A DNA stretch of 22,013 nt from Bacteroidota bacterium (GTDB lineage Bacteria > Bacteroidota > Bacteroidia > AKYH767-A > OLB10). Below, one piece after another: positions 1 to 9,521 of the stretch. Made by a program: the position numbers and the translations under genes. The notes below the pieces were generated by a model, which saw only the letters and a list, made by a program, of their open reading frames with translations, was not told the DNA's origin and searched no databases. The number at the start of each line of letters is the position of its first letter. Position 1 is the stretch's first letter. Location: positions 1 to 22,013 of the forward strand of contig JADKIC010000044.1 of assembly GCA_016721435.1 (NCBI GenBank), written 5' to 3'.

Positions 1-840
1 ATTGATATCCGGGTATTCCTCCTGAAATATTGAGATTGATTGTTCCGTCGGTACTTCATGACAACTCACATTATATCCGTTGTACATTGAAACAGTTGAA
101 TTCAACGTGATGGCAGATGGTTCGGTAAGCGTAATAAAATTTGAAGCGGAGCATCCTGTGGAATCGGTAATGGTTACCGTATAGGTTCCTGCAGTGAGAT
201 TTGTTGCGGATGAAGTCGTAGCACCCGTTGACCAGAGCCAGGACATCGCGCCTGTACCTCCTGAGAGCGACGAGGAAACACTTCCGGTACTATCATTCGC
301 ACAACTGATATTAAATCCTCCGGTATACAAAGAAGGTGTTAATTGAATAGTTAAAGGTTGTGGTCCAATGAAAATAATATCATCCATACCGGTACATCCG
401 TTAACATCCTCAACTATGACCGAATAAGTTCCCGAAATTAATGAAGATAGTGTTGAAGTTGTACTTCCTGTACTCCATGAATAGGTATAGGGCGGGGTCC
501 CGCCGGCAGACAGAGATAAGCTGCCATCATTACCCAGGAAACAGGAAATGTTATACCCTCCGGTATATACCTGCGGGATTAATACAGGAGCAACGGGTGT
601 TGGTTGGCCAATCGCAAATGTATCGGCATCTGTACATCCGTTGATATCTGCAACTGTAACAATATAGGAACCTGCAGCCAATGAAGAGATGATCGCATTC
701 GCAGAGCCCGTGTTCCAGTTAAAACTATAAGGCCCGGTAGTTCCTGATCCGGAAGCCTGTAAGGAAGCATCATTTCCACCAAAGCATAATACGGGTGTTA
801 GCTGAGCGATATGCGCCTGCGGAAGCGGATTAACCTGTAC
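1..840 (-). repeat. SprB-type repeats at C-terminal side of the adhesin
   Basis: At least four SprB-family repeats of about 75 residues follow the Ig-like modules. The pattern is YTGGFNISCxxxxxGSxSxSxSGGTxxYxYxWSTGxTTSxxxxLxxGTYTVTxxDxxGC, beginning near 830, 580, 345 and 110. The repeats near 345 and 580 are the clearest. The last is cut by a one-base loss near position 55. Restoring it gives CHGSTDGTINLNISGGIPGY, a perfect match to the repeat, so the repeats continue past the left edge. Confidence 0.8.
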
Positions 841-3800
841 AGCGATGACATTTGTAAAAACAGAACAACCGGTTAACGTATCATAAACGAGTGCAGAATA
901 GTTTCCGGAATAAGAAGCATTAAAACTATACCCTGTCACCTGAATAGTAGTGAGGTAATAATAAACCGGACTTCCGTTAAAATACCATTTAAATATAGTA
1001 TGCGGTGAGCCGGTAGCGTTAATCCCTACATTATTGCCGAGGCAAACTGTGGTTGATCCGGATGCTGAAATGGAACCGGAAGGAAGAGCGTTGACGATGA
1101 CATTCACAGGAGGAGAAACGGAAGAACATCCATTGACATCAGTTACGGTGACGGTAAAAGTGCCACTTGTATCAATACCGGTAAGACTTGCAGTGGTCGC
1201 ACCATTGGACCATAAATAGGTGCCGGTAGGATGCGCGGTAAGATTCACCGATTCACCAGCACAAAGTGTTGTTGATCCCGAGGCTGAAATGCTTGCGGCA
1301 GGGTAAAAAGTCACAAGCGTAGGAACTGAAGTAGCAGTACAACCAAGGTTATCCGTAGTGGTAACGGTATATAATCCGGCAGCAGATGCAATTACGGATT
1401 GCGTTGTCGCTCCTGTACTCCAAAGGTAGGCTACCGCAGGACCAGATGATAAGAGCGTATTGGCATTGATGCATAAAGTAGTTCCACCATTCGCAGTAAT
1501 GATAGGTACAGCAGGCACCTGAACAGCATAGGTGATACTATTTGTAAACTGTGTGCATCCTGTCAATGTGTCGATCGCAAGAGCTGTATACACTCCCGGT
1601 ATTGTTGATGAGTAAGTATAGCCGTAAACGTTATAACTGAGATAGCAACTGCAGCTACCACTGTACACTGCATAGGTGATCGGTTGTCCGTTATAGAACC
1701 ATTGGAATTTACTATGCGGTGAACCACTGGCATTGATAGTAAAGGCGCTTCCTGAACAAACCAGTGTCGGACCTGCAGCAGTGATCGTTCCTAACGGCAA
1801 ATTATTAACGACGACATTCACATAAGCGGTGTCGCTGCATCCGGTTAATGTTTCGGTAACGATGACGTTTGCGGATGTGGTTGAAGTGATCAATACTTGC
1901 TGCGTTGTCGCTCCGTTCTGCCAATCGTACCTCACACCGGTGTCCGGATGAGCAGTCAGTGTTAGTGTATCTCCATAACATAAAGTGGTAGGTCCGTTAG
2001 CGGAAATACTTGCAGATGGATGAACATCAACTGTAACCGGCAGGGACCATGATTTGCACCCGAATTCATTGATCACCGTATCGACAAGTACTGCGGATTG
2101 AGTTACCACAATAGCACTAGTGGTGCTGCCATTACTCCATAGATGTTGAATTCCGGGAGTGGATTGCAGTGTAACACTGCCGCCATTGCAGAAGGAAAGT
2201 GGTCCGTTAGGAGAAATGACAGGTACTGTCGGATTTGGATTTACAGTTACACTCACCACTGAAGAAGTAGCAAAACATCCGTTAGAATCCTGGACGGAAA
2301 CTGTATAATTCCCGCTTATAAGAGGTTGTATCGTCTGCGTTGTCTCTCCGTTAGACCATGAATACTGGCTGGAGCTATTGGCTATAAGTGTAGATGGCTC
2401 ATCATGGCAATACACCAATGGACCTGCTACCTGTAACGTCGCTTGTGCAGAATCGAAGCGTAAGGTGGATACAGTTGTGGAATTGGTGCAGCCATTGGAA
2501 CCGGTAACCGTAATGACGTATTGTCCTGTAGTATCAGTTGTGAAAGAAGGAATAGTCAAACCATTGCTCCAGGAAATATTATTAATAATATCAGAAGAGA
2601 GCGTCACGTTGCTGCCGGGACAAAATGACAAAGGACCATTTGTTGATATCACCGGAGCAGCCGGAGGAGTTAATGCATTAATGGTGATTGAAGTCGTATC
2701 CGTACAGCCGAATGCATCGGTCACGGTAACGGTATATGTTCCACCGGAGGTAATCAGTTGTTTTGCAGTGCTGGAACCGGCAGACCATTGATAGGAATTA
2801 AATCCGGAAGAAGCCACGAGGCTATCCACTGTACTCTGGCAATAAGTGCTGCTTGAGGAGATGGTCACTTCCGGATCATGAACAATAACATTAATCGGAA
2901 GAGACGCATTCGGACAATTGGTGGTATCCGTCACAACCACAGTATATGCACCGGAAATTGTGGCAAGTAGGGAAGAACTATTGCCCACCACAATATTATC
3001 TCTTAACCATGTGTAAGAATTGAAGCCCGAATTTGCTGTGAGCGTAACACTTCCTCCCATACAGAATTCCAACGGACCCGATACACTAACGACCGGCATA
3101 GGAGTCGATGAGCAGGGAGACATGAGGACCGTAGTGGTGAAATAATTTCCCCAATTATTATCCATGCCTTTAATTCTGACATTTATCGTATGCAGTCCCG
3201 GGCTCAGAGGGCCGCTCAGCAGGAACGATTGCATTTCTTCAAGCGCCTGATTAAAATTTCCATTTAAGCCAATGATGATGGCAGGTGGATTATTATCGAT
3301 CCTCACCTCCCCTTCCGTGACTTTGATATTTCTGGAAGAAACCGGTGTTTCAATAACCATCGTGGTTTTAAAATTACGGCTCCAGTTCCTGCAATATCTC
3401 TGTAACGGACGTTCAGTGTATGTATGCCGGAAGGTGGAACATTTACTCCACTCGCCAAAGCTTCTTCAATGGCATCGGAGTAATTGCCATCAAATGCCAA
3501 TAAATTAACTGCAGCAAGACTATCATTATCCCAAAACAATTGCGCTAATGTAATTTGTATATTTCTGTACGAGAGCGGATTTTCGACACTGATAGCCGTT
3601 TTAAAAACCGGTCCCCAGCCATTCGCGGAATCACGAACCTGGACATTGATGATATGCATTCCAAGCGAAGATGCAATAAGGGTTTGCATTGCATTTTCGA
3701 TGGCATCGTTGAAATTACCATCGACAGCAATAAAATTTCCAATTGCAGGAGGAGTATCATTATCCAGCCACACTCTTCCTTCGGTAATCTTTTGCGAAGC

Positions 3801-4592
3801 GGTATTCGTCAAAACCTCATCGAACTTCACCACTGTTGAAAATGCAGGACCATAATTTCCGTTCCCCGCTGCATCGAGCAATTGCACATTTAATTTATGC
3901 AAACCTCCATTCCCAAATGAAGGAATAGCCGTTGAATTGATGAAATCATTAAAGGCATTTCCTGCATTTCCATTGAAGATCACAAGTCCTGTAGAAGCAC
4001 CGGGATTATTATCCCAGTAAATACGACCGATAGCCGCAGAAATTATTCTTTGATTTATCAGTGCCTGCTCGAAATTTACCATAGTAGAGTAAGAAGCACC
4101 ATATTACCATCCACACCACGACCTGCACACTCAACTTATGCAGACCAGGCGTTGAAAAGGTATAGAGGAAGAGGAGTTAATAAAAGTATTCAGCGCATTG
4201 GAGGCGTTACCATTAAAAATGATGAGCGGTTGTGCAATAGCCGTATTATTATCCCAATAGGCCCGGGCGATGATGCAACCAATATTCCTTGCAGTGAGCG
4301 CATTTTCGACAATAAGCGTAGTTTTAAAAACAGGTCCCCAGTTACTCAGTGAGTCCATTAGCCGGACATTTACAGTATGCAGGCCGGGCGATAAGGATGA
4401 CGAAAGGGAATGCACCGCAGCGCGAAATGAACTGTCTATACCAGGGTTAAAGGTGAGCGCAACACCATTTCCAAAACCGGGGTCGGTATCGAAAAACAAT
4501 TCCGCAGCCGTCAGCTTCCCACGTCCGCTTTGAGAAAAAGCAGACATGACAACGAACAGCAATAAAGCAATTATGCTTACACTACGTTTCAT
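1..4592 (-). CDS. Giant SprB-like secreted repeat adhesin, 3' end outside window
   Basis: This is a large cell-surface protein of the SprB/gliding-adhesin kind. The N-terminus has a signal peptide (MKRSVSIIALLLFVVMSAFSQ). Then come six modules of about 80 residues rich in FWDNDPG and GLHxxNVRxxD, ten Ig/PKD-like modules (SxNGPTTFC...LTA...YxWSNGATT...YTVTVTDxxGC), and at least four SprB-type repeats at the window edge. About 1,530 residues are visible. The C-terminus, where a T9SS sorting domain would be expected, lies to the left. It starts 28 bases after the beta-helix gene, so the two are probably cotranscribed. The frame breaks at about 4155-4158, 4119, 4103, 3372-3375 and 55. Each is cured by restoring one base, mostly in a homopolymer, and the repaired protein keeps module periodicity through every break. 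Between 3370 and 56 I checked most of the frame by translation and found no stop. Adhesion or gliding function is inferred from the family. Confidence 0.85.
840..3100 (-). repeat. Ten Ig/PKD-like modules in the adhesin
   Basis: Ten beta-sandwich modules of roughly 60-90 residues recur. Each has a GPxxFCxGxxVTLTA start, a YxWSNGxTT core and an end like GxYTVTVTDxxGC. They begin near 3085, 2868, 2655, 2440, 2220, 2020, 1790, 1510, 1300 and 1085. The paired Cys (one in FC, one in GC) is conserved in almost all. Modules 7 and 10 are a longer variant (SPHSKFQWFYNGQP and SPHTIFKWYFNGSP, both later DTLTGC). That indicates duplication of a multi-module block of about 700 bases. Confidence 0.75.
3124..4530 (-). 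repeat. Six tandem ~80-residue FWDNDPG/GLHxxNVR modules
   Basis: Six protein modules follow the signal peptide of the adhesin. Each opens with an acidic AExFxDxDPG-like stretch (AELFFDTDPG, ARAYWDNNTA, GRIYWDNNPG, GRVWLDNDTP, AQLFWDNDSL, GEVRIDNNPP). The middle has DGNFNxAIE or NGNAxNAF, and the end has GLHxxNVxxxDxxxNWGPxFxTxxxxE. This arrangement is common at the N-termini of Bacteroidota T9SS proteins. The DxDxG-like loops could bind calcium, which is inference. Three of the frame breaks fall in module 2. Confidence 0.8.
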
Positions 4593-4620
4593 ACCATCTT
4601 ATCATTTGATGTATGAAAGA

Positions 4621-5859
4621 TCATTTATCGAAACCTATAGCCTTCACATGAATTGTCCCGTTCACCAACACCCTGCGGGGAGCGGTAACCAGAATCACTC
4701 TTGCCCAGTCATTCGAAGTTATAGGAAAGAAATTATTCAAAGTAAACGACCCTCCGTAGCAACCTACATCATTCCGGGTAAGGTCAATATCCGCATATGC
4801 TGAATCGGTGGTACCACCGTTAATGGTATTGGACAGAGGATTTGTATTAAGCCCTTCAGCATTCAGCGTTACGTTCGTAGCAGTGATATTTGTACCATCA
4901 TTGGTAAAGCCTAACAATGAAGCGCTGGTGAAATAGTTGTAATGAACAGAAACATTTCCACTTGTTACATACACAGCATAGGATGCACTTCCTGCAATGA
5001 GATTATTTAATATTTCTGTATAACTGCTTGCAGCTCCGGTAAAATAAATTCCGTAAGATAATGCAGTTGAAGCCTTATAAACGGTATTATTATTTATCAT
5101 ATTTATTCCCGCTGTTGAATTCTTTGAAGTAGCAATAAAAATACCGGTTCCATACCCGTTAAGATAATAAGTCAGTGAAATGAAATTATTCTGAATAGCG
5201 AAAAAATGTGTTGTAGAATTCCAGTAAATGCCGCTGTAGTTACTAGCGGTGTAGCCAAACACTTTATTGCCTATTACCAGAACTGTATCTAAAGGGTTAT
5301 TGACAGAGGCATCACTGTTAATAGTTACGGCTGATCTAATAATATTTCCAATCGCTTTTCCAAATCTGAAAGTCAGTCCGGCCTGGACATGAGAACTCGC
5401 TACAGTTAAATCATAATTATCATGATTGATGGAAATTAATCCATCGGAAAGTGAATCATTTAGCAGATTAATAGTACTTCTGGAACCTGTTGGTGATGCT
5501 ATGGTTGAAAAAATACTCCCTGTAAGAAGTTTCATCCCGATAATGGTAACATTTATACCGGCAGTGGAAGGAGTAATATTGATTACAGGAGCATCCACCG
5601 CATAATAAGCACCTTCATTGGCAGATAGAATTTGTATGCTCTTTGTTATCCGGATATTGGTATCCGAATAGGCTCCGCCTCCCGCCTGAGGGTAGACGAT
5701 AATTCTATCATTCGGAGCAGCAGCTGCAAGTGCCGCATTGATGCTGGCGTAGGCTCCACCGGCTCCACCGGCCGCCACAACGAGGTCTGTTGCTTTAATC
5801 ATACTTGGGAAGGCAAGTGTCAGAATAAAAGCAGACAGGCAATACTTCAATGTTTTCAT
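4621..5859 (-). CDS. Secreted right-handed beta-helix protein
   Basis: An intact 412-residue secreted protein. A Sec signal peptide (MKTLKYCLSAFILTLAFPSMIKA) precedes a body with YASINAALAAAAPNDRIIVYP, which is how pectate-lyase-like beta-helix proteins with a DUF1565-like start usually begin. Then come short Ile/Asn/Val-rich rungs (INNNTVY, ILNNLIAG, IQNNFISL) typical of parallel beta-helix coils. The end is IDLTRNDVGCYGGSFTLNNF followed by a short tail rich in Val and Arg, seen in other Bacteroidota proteins of this type. No catalytic carbohydrate-lyase signature is evident, so it may be structural or glycan-binding. It lies 28 bases upstream of the adhesin gene and probably shares its transcript. 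It is one of the few genes here without a frame break. Confidence 0.8.
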   Translation of the reverse strand: MKTLKYCLSAFILTLAFPSMIKATDLVVAAGGAGGAYASINAALAAAAPNDRIIVYPQAGGGAYSDTNIRITKSIQILSANEGAYYAVDAPVINITPSTAGINVTIIGMKLLTGSIFSTIASPTGSRSTINLLNDSLSDGLISINHDNYDLTVASSHVQAGLTFRFGKAIGNIIRSAVTINSDASVNNPLDTVLVIGNKVFGYTASNYSGIYWNSTTHFFAIQNNFISLTYYLNGYGTGIFIATSKNSTAGINMINNNTVYKASTALSYGIYFTGAASSYTEILNNLIAGSASYAVYVTSGNVSVHYNYFTSASLLGFTNDGTNITATNVTLNAEGLNTNPLSNTINGGTTDSAYADIDLTRNDVGCYGGSFTLNNFFPITSNDWARVILVTAPRRVLVNGTIHVKAIGFDK

Positions 5860-5949
5860 TTCAGGAGGAGAATTTTTAACAGATTTTCAGAGTTGGGCAA
5901 GCTAAAAAATATTATCTTATTTGAAATACATTTATTGGCGAATGTTTAG

Positions 5950-6170
5950 ATTTCGTACGGCAATACAAGTTTTGACATTGCAAAGGCATTAGGGTTAGTG
6001 CATACCGTTATAAATGGAGTTGAAATTTTCAGCTGTTCAAAAAGGAGGAAAACAATTGTGCAGACAACTATAAAAAGCATAAAACAAAGGAAGTTTTTAA
6101 TTTTTTTCAGACCTACACCCAACTCGATAACAAAGCTATTGATCTCCTCAAATTCTTAAATGAGTCCTAA
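5950..6170 (+). other. Possible small gene or remnant, convergent with hipA
   Basis: The gap between the beta-helix gene and hipA (5860-6147) is mostly featureless. On the plus strand, two open stretches join into one frame of about 73 residues if a single T is restored in the TTTT run near 6030 (GVEIF joined to QLFKKEENNC, ending DLLKFLNES then TAA at 6168-6170). The composition looks protein-like and the needed repair matches the indel pattern elsewhere. There is no ATG at the 5' end, so it could be a 5'-truncated remnant. It overlaps the last 23 bases of hipA antisense. I do not recognise the family. Confidence 0.22.
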
Positions 6171-7450
6171 AAATCTCATCGCGTAACCTGGGTTGAACGT
6201 CCACCTCTTTGGCGAAATTTTTCCATTGCATAACGGTTTCGCTAATTTCATCAATGATGGCTGCAGCCTGTTTGCATTTGATGGATGCACCTATCAGGAG
6301 TAAATCTTTTCGATTAATATCTTTTCGTTTTCCATTAATGCTCAAAGCTTGTTGACTCACCCAATCACTTCCGGGACGATAGGCGTGACATATATCATAC
6401 GCGGGTGCAAGGCTCCATTTGCCTGACTTTTTCAATAGAAAAGAAAAGTTCTTGGTATGGTCGTCGCAATTTCGGGCAATGACATTAAACACCATTCTTC
6501 TGAACATTTGTTCCGCATCCGGATAGTTTAGTTTCAATTCACGCATAGTTTGAAAAAGTTGCTCATAACTGAAACTGTTGACCAGATTAAAATCAAAATG
6601 CTTCAACGCATAAAAGGTTTGCACATGATGTTTGGTATCAGATCCTTCTCTGTCAAATCGCTTGGTGATAAAATGAGCACGACCGTTTTCTTCCAATAGT
6701 CGGGATGGCATCATGTTTATTCCACTAGCTATTGCCATATTGTAATACGCCATTTCCACGCGTCCATACCCTTTACTGGCTCCCAGTTGCACATCACTCA
6801 CTCCATCAAGTTTTATCAGCCAATGTTCGAATCCTTTTGGGGCATTTGTCTGCCCTGATTTTACTTCTCCGGTTTTTTCATTCCAGGCTATAACTGCTTT
6901 TGGACGTGCCCCACCGGCAGAGGTACCTATTTTTAAGATGTCAAGTATTGCTTGTTCATCACTTTTATGCCAATTGGTTTTGAATGCTTGACGTTTCCCC
7001 AACATTTTTTGAGCAACATCCACCAGATGATCTATCTCTAAGGAAAAGGTCCTCTTGCTTTCAATTAGAATAGTAGGTTCAAATTCCAAAGCACCCATAC
7101 CGCGCGTACCGATAAAGCAGAGCATTTCCACAGGATTCATACTTTCCGGTAATCGACCATGTTGTGCCAGCCACATATTGATCAGTTGATTTCCATATTT
7201 ATCGGGCAAGACATCGGCTAACATTCCCGGGAGTCCTCTGAAGGAATTATTAGCAGCGTTTTTGTCTGCCCCTGAGTTCAGGAAAAGCAAATTGATTTGT
7301 GGAAAATCCAATAGGCATTTTCATTGGTGCCAAATTCCAGCCAAATTGTTTGAACGAAGGATGATATTCAAATGTGGCATAGCCTTTCGCCTCATTCCAG
7401 GCTACAGCACCCACTTCTTTATCCCATATTTTAACTGATGCTACATTCAT
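6148..7450 (-). CDS. hipA: HipA-like Ser/Thr kinase toxin (frame broken once)
   Basis: A HipA-family kinase toxin. Members phosphorylate a translation target (glutamyl-tRNA synthetase in E. coli) and are neutralised by HipB. The N-terminal part runs from MNVASVKIWDKEVGAVAW to APMKMPIG...FAFPEL, then SFRGLPGMLADVLPDKYGN. HipA_C motifs follow: SAGGARPKA (Gly-rich loop region), FITKRFDREG, ARNCDDHTKNFSFLL (catalytic loop) and LAPAYD (metal-binding Asp). The frame breaks in the CCCC run at 7269-7272. Removing one C joins FAFPELR to ADKNAANNSF and gives about 433 residues, a normal length. A TTG-initiated second half starting near 7311 is an artefact of that break. It starts 3 bases after hipB, the classic hipBA order. 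The kinase residues are intact. Whether it is toxic in this host is unknown. Confidence 0.88.
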
Positions 7451-7453
7451 GGT

Positions 7454-7801
7454 TTACCATTCTGATTCGTTCTCATTTTCTTCCTTCCTGCCACTGGCCC
7501 GTTTGCGTTTTTCTTTTTCCAATTTTGCCAAAGCAAGTGGGCTTATATTTTCCTCTACAAGAAACGCATTCATGAATTGCAGTTGATCCAATACCCTTAA
7601 CACCTGTATTAATGTAGCAAGGGTAACCGTCTCCCCTCTTTCCAACAAACTTAGCGTTGAACGACTGATACCGGCGGCTGCAGCCAGATGATCTTGCGTT
7701 TTATTCTGCTCCAGACGATGATACTTTACAAAAACGCCAATTCGTTCCGCTAAAGCTTTATCGCTCATTGCAACCCAATTACTGAGTGATTTATCAGTCA
7801 T
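7454..7801 (-). CDS. hipB: HipB-like Xre-family antitoxin/repressor
   Basis: A 115-residue protein with one helix-turn-helix of the Cro/C1 (Xre) type at about residues 20-75: AERIGVFVKYHRLEQNKTQD, then LAAAAGISRSTLSLLERGE. A charged C-terminal tail rich in Lys, Arg and Glu (KLEKEKRKRASGRKEENENE) follows and may be the part that binds the kinase. It precedes hipA by 3 bases in an evident operon. HipB proteins repress their own operon by binding palindromic operators. A perfect 12-base palindrome lies in the leader, 26 bases before the start codon. No frame break. The Xre fold is certain from the motif. The antitoxin role rests on the neighbour. Confidence 0.85.
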   Translation of the reverse strand: MTDKSLSNWVAMSDKALAERIGVFVKYHRLEQNKTQDHLAAAAGISRSTLSLLERGETVTLATLIQVLRVLDQLQFMNAFLVEENISPLALAKLEKEKRKRASGRKEENENESEW

Positions 7802-7826
7802 AAATTACTTATTTTGCCGTTAGTGA

Positions 7827-7871
7827 ATGATATATCATGCAAATATAGGGTAAATAATCCTGAAGAAGCAA
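7827..7871 (-). promoter_or_regulatory. Putative hipBA promoter and operator
   Basis: Read on the minus strand, TTG (7869-7871) and TATATTTG (7840-7847) are 21 bases apart and fit the Bacteroidota consensus TTG-(19 to 21)-TAnnTTTG. One base further downstream is the perfect palindrome ATGATATATCAT (7827-7838), placed where a bound HipB dimer would block the polymerase. The start codon of hipB is at 7801. The match is sequence-only. Confidence 0.5.
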
Positions 7872-8454
7872 GATTTTCTCCTGAATTGTACCTGCATTTA
7901 CGGGTGAAATTATATGTTAACCGAATTCAACCGGTTAAGTTAATGGTTTTCTACTTTAACCGCACTAAGAGTAGATACAAAGGAAATTAGAGTAATTAAA
8001 ACGCCATCCAGAGCAGTAACGATTCCAAACTTAAACCTACCTATGCTGAAGCTTCGGCAGGCAGGCGCTGCGTTCGCGGCGGGTTCGCGGCGTTCGCTGC
8101 GTTTAAAGAGAAGATTTAATTATCAGAATATCCTTTTATTCAAAACTAAGATTATTTATGGTTGAAAAATAAAGTCGAATTTCCGGATAAAGCGATTTTA
8201 TTCATCTTCAAAAGCTGCTTAATGTTCTCTGCCGAACCTTCTGTGCAGCCTTCGTTTCCGTGCATGCCGACCGAAGCTCTAACTTAGTTGGAGTTAAAAG
8301 CCGTAAACATTATGTCCCTATCAATCTAAATCCATTAGAAATTTGAAAACACCGCACTAAAACGTACAAGTCAGGAATGATATCGCATGCAATTATTAGG
8401 TAAAAATATAGGGAAATGAAGATTTTCTTTTACAATAACTATAAGTACATCAAA
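7872..8454. other. Non-coding stretch with repeat debris, upstream of hipBA
   Basis: About 580 bases without a convincing gene. A GC-rich patch at 8047-8104 repeats GCGTTCGCGGCG-like units and stands out from its AT-rich surroundings. AGCTTCGG occurs at about 8049-8060 and, inverted, near 8270-8278, so the interval may be bounded by an imperfect inverted repeat. A minus-strand 37-codon reading frame (8152-8265, MHGNEGCTEG...LFFNHK) is open but has no recognised relative. At 8375-8430 there is a diverged second copy of the hipB leader (GAATGATATCGCATGCAA against GAATGATATATCATGCAA). No promoter or RNA gene is identified. Confidence 0.4.
7917..7938. repeat. 7-base inverted repeat (hairpin)
   Basis: TTAACCG (7917-7923) and CGGTTAA (7932-7938) are perfect inverted repeats around an 8-base loop. 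A further TTAACCG copy lies about 20 bases to the right (around 7956-7962). It could be a regulator site or a hairpin. It has no U-run to make it a terminator. Confidence 0.3.
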
Positions 8455-9486
8455 TTAAACTAAGAATGATAGCACACCTTCTACCACATCCTCCTCAATA
8501 GCATTGAATTCTTGTAATTCACCTTCAGCATCAGTGAAACACTTTGTGTTAATTTCACCCTCAATATTCGTATCACTCTTAATATACAATGGTCTGTTTC
8601 TCACATTCGCGCTCAAACGACTGATGTATTCGCCAATAATTCCAATAGTGATCAGCTGCACGCCACCGATGAAGAGTACGGCGAGAATCAACGAGGTCCA
8701 GCCCGGAACGTAATCCTTGGCAATGAAACGGGCGTAGAGGGCGTAAAGAATGACCAGGAAGGTGATTCCGGAAACCACAAAGCCGGCGATGGTGGCGAAC
8801 TTGAGAGGAAGATTTGAAAAAGAGGTAATGCCATCGAGGGCGAAGCGAATCATTTTTTTATACGTGTATCCTGTCTCTCCGGCATGGCGTTCATCTCTGT
8901 CGTATTCCACATAGGTCTGCTTGAATCCGATCCAGGAAATTTGTCCGCGAAGGAATTTCTGTTGCTCGGGCATCTCGCGCAAGACATCTACAATCACTTT
9001 ATCCATGATGCGGAAGTCACCGGTATCTACAGGAATATCGATGGAGGTAATGCCCGCCAATATCCGGTAGAACATCTTTGCCGTGAACTTCTTTAAGAGG
9101 CTCTCTCCTGCTCTTCTTCTCCTTCGTGCATAAACCACCTGGAATCCATCTTTCATCTTCGCATACATCTCCGGAATCAATTCAGGAGGATCCTGCAAAT
9201 CGGCGTCGATGATGACTACGGCATTACCTTTGACGTGATCTATTCCGGCAGTCACCGCGATCTGGTGTCCGAAGTTCCGACTGAAATTGATGTATTTTAC
9301 GCTACTGTCTTTCGCTGCAAGTTCCTTGATTAAAGCCAGTGAATTGTCCCTGCTCCCGTCGTTAATAAAAACAAATTCATGGGAGACTTTCATCCCTTCT
9401 GCCACAGCTTTTAATCGCAGATAGAGCTTATTGATATTCTCCTGTTCGTTGTAGATAGGAACTATGATGGAAAGATCTGTTGTCAT
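8455..9486 (-). CDS. DPM1/GtrB-type family 2 glycosyltransferase, membrane-bound
   Basis: A 343-residue GT2 enzyme of the dolichol-phosphate mannosyltransferase/GtrB/ArnC group. It would transfer a sugar from a nucleotide donor to a polyprenyl phosphate on the cytoplasmic face of the inner membrane. The N-terminal GT-A fold begins LSIIVPIYNEQENI, followed by FINDGSRDNS and the DxD-containing DADLQDPPELI that binds metal and donor. Then GDFRIMD, QISWIGFKQ, and YDRDERHAGETGYTYKKMIR, the family's conserved region before the membrane part. Two transmembrane helices follow (KFATIAGFVVSGITFLVILY and LILAVLFIGGVQLITIGIIG). The roughly 40-residue acidic tail after RPLYIKSDT is longer than usual. It starts 35 bases after the reconstructed end of the GT-C-like gene. 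A two-gene operon that loads and then uses a lipid-linked sugar is plausible. Confidence 0.88.
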   Translation of the reverse strand: MTTDLSIIVPIYNEQENINKLYLRLKAVAEGMKVSHEFVFINDGSRDNSLALIKELAAKDSSVKYINFSRNFGHQIAVTAGIDHVKGNAVVIIDADLQDPPELIPEMYAKMKDGFQVVYARRRRRAGESLLKKFTAKMFYRILAGITSIDIPVDTGDFRIMDKVIVDVLREMPEQQKFLRGQISWIGFKQTYVEYDRDERHAGETGYTYKKMIRFALDGITSFSNLPLKFATIAGFVVSGITFLVILYALYARFIAKDYVPGWTSLILAVLFIGGVQLITIGIIGEYISRLSANVRNRPLYIKSDTNIEGEINTKCFTDAEGELQEFNAIEEDVVEGVLSFLV

Positions 9487-9521
9487 TTGATTTATTTTAT
9501 CCTCGTTCGTGCAGGACTATT

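Noticed and set aside
2378..2791. 137-residue plus-strand open frame inside the adhesin
   Set aside because: It is an antisense shadow. The minus strand over the same bases encodes well-formed Ig-like modules with conserved Cys and Trp.
6148..7311. HipA second half as a separate gene starting at TTG 7311
   Set aside because: The upstream frame carries the family's N-terminus with FAFPEL, and removing one C at 7269-7272 joins both halves at the expected place.
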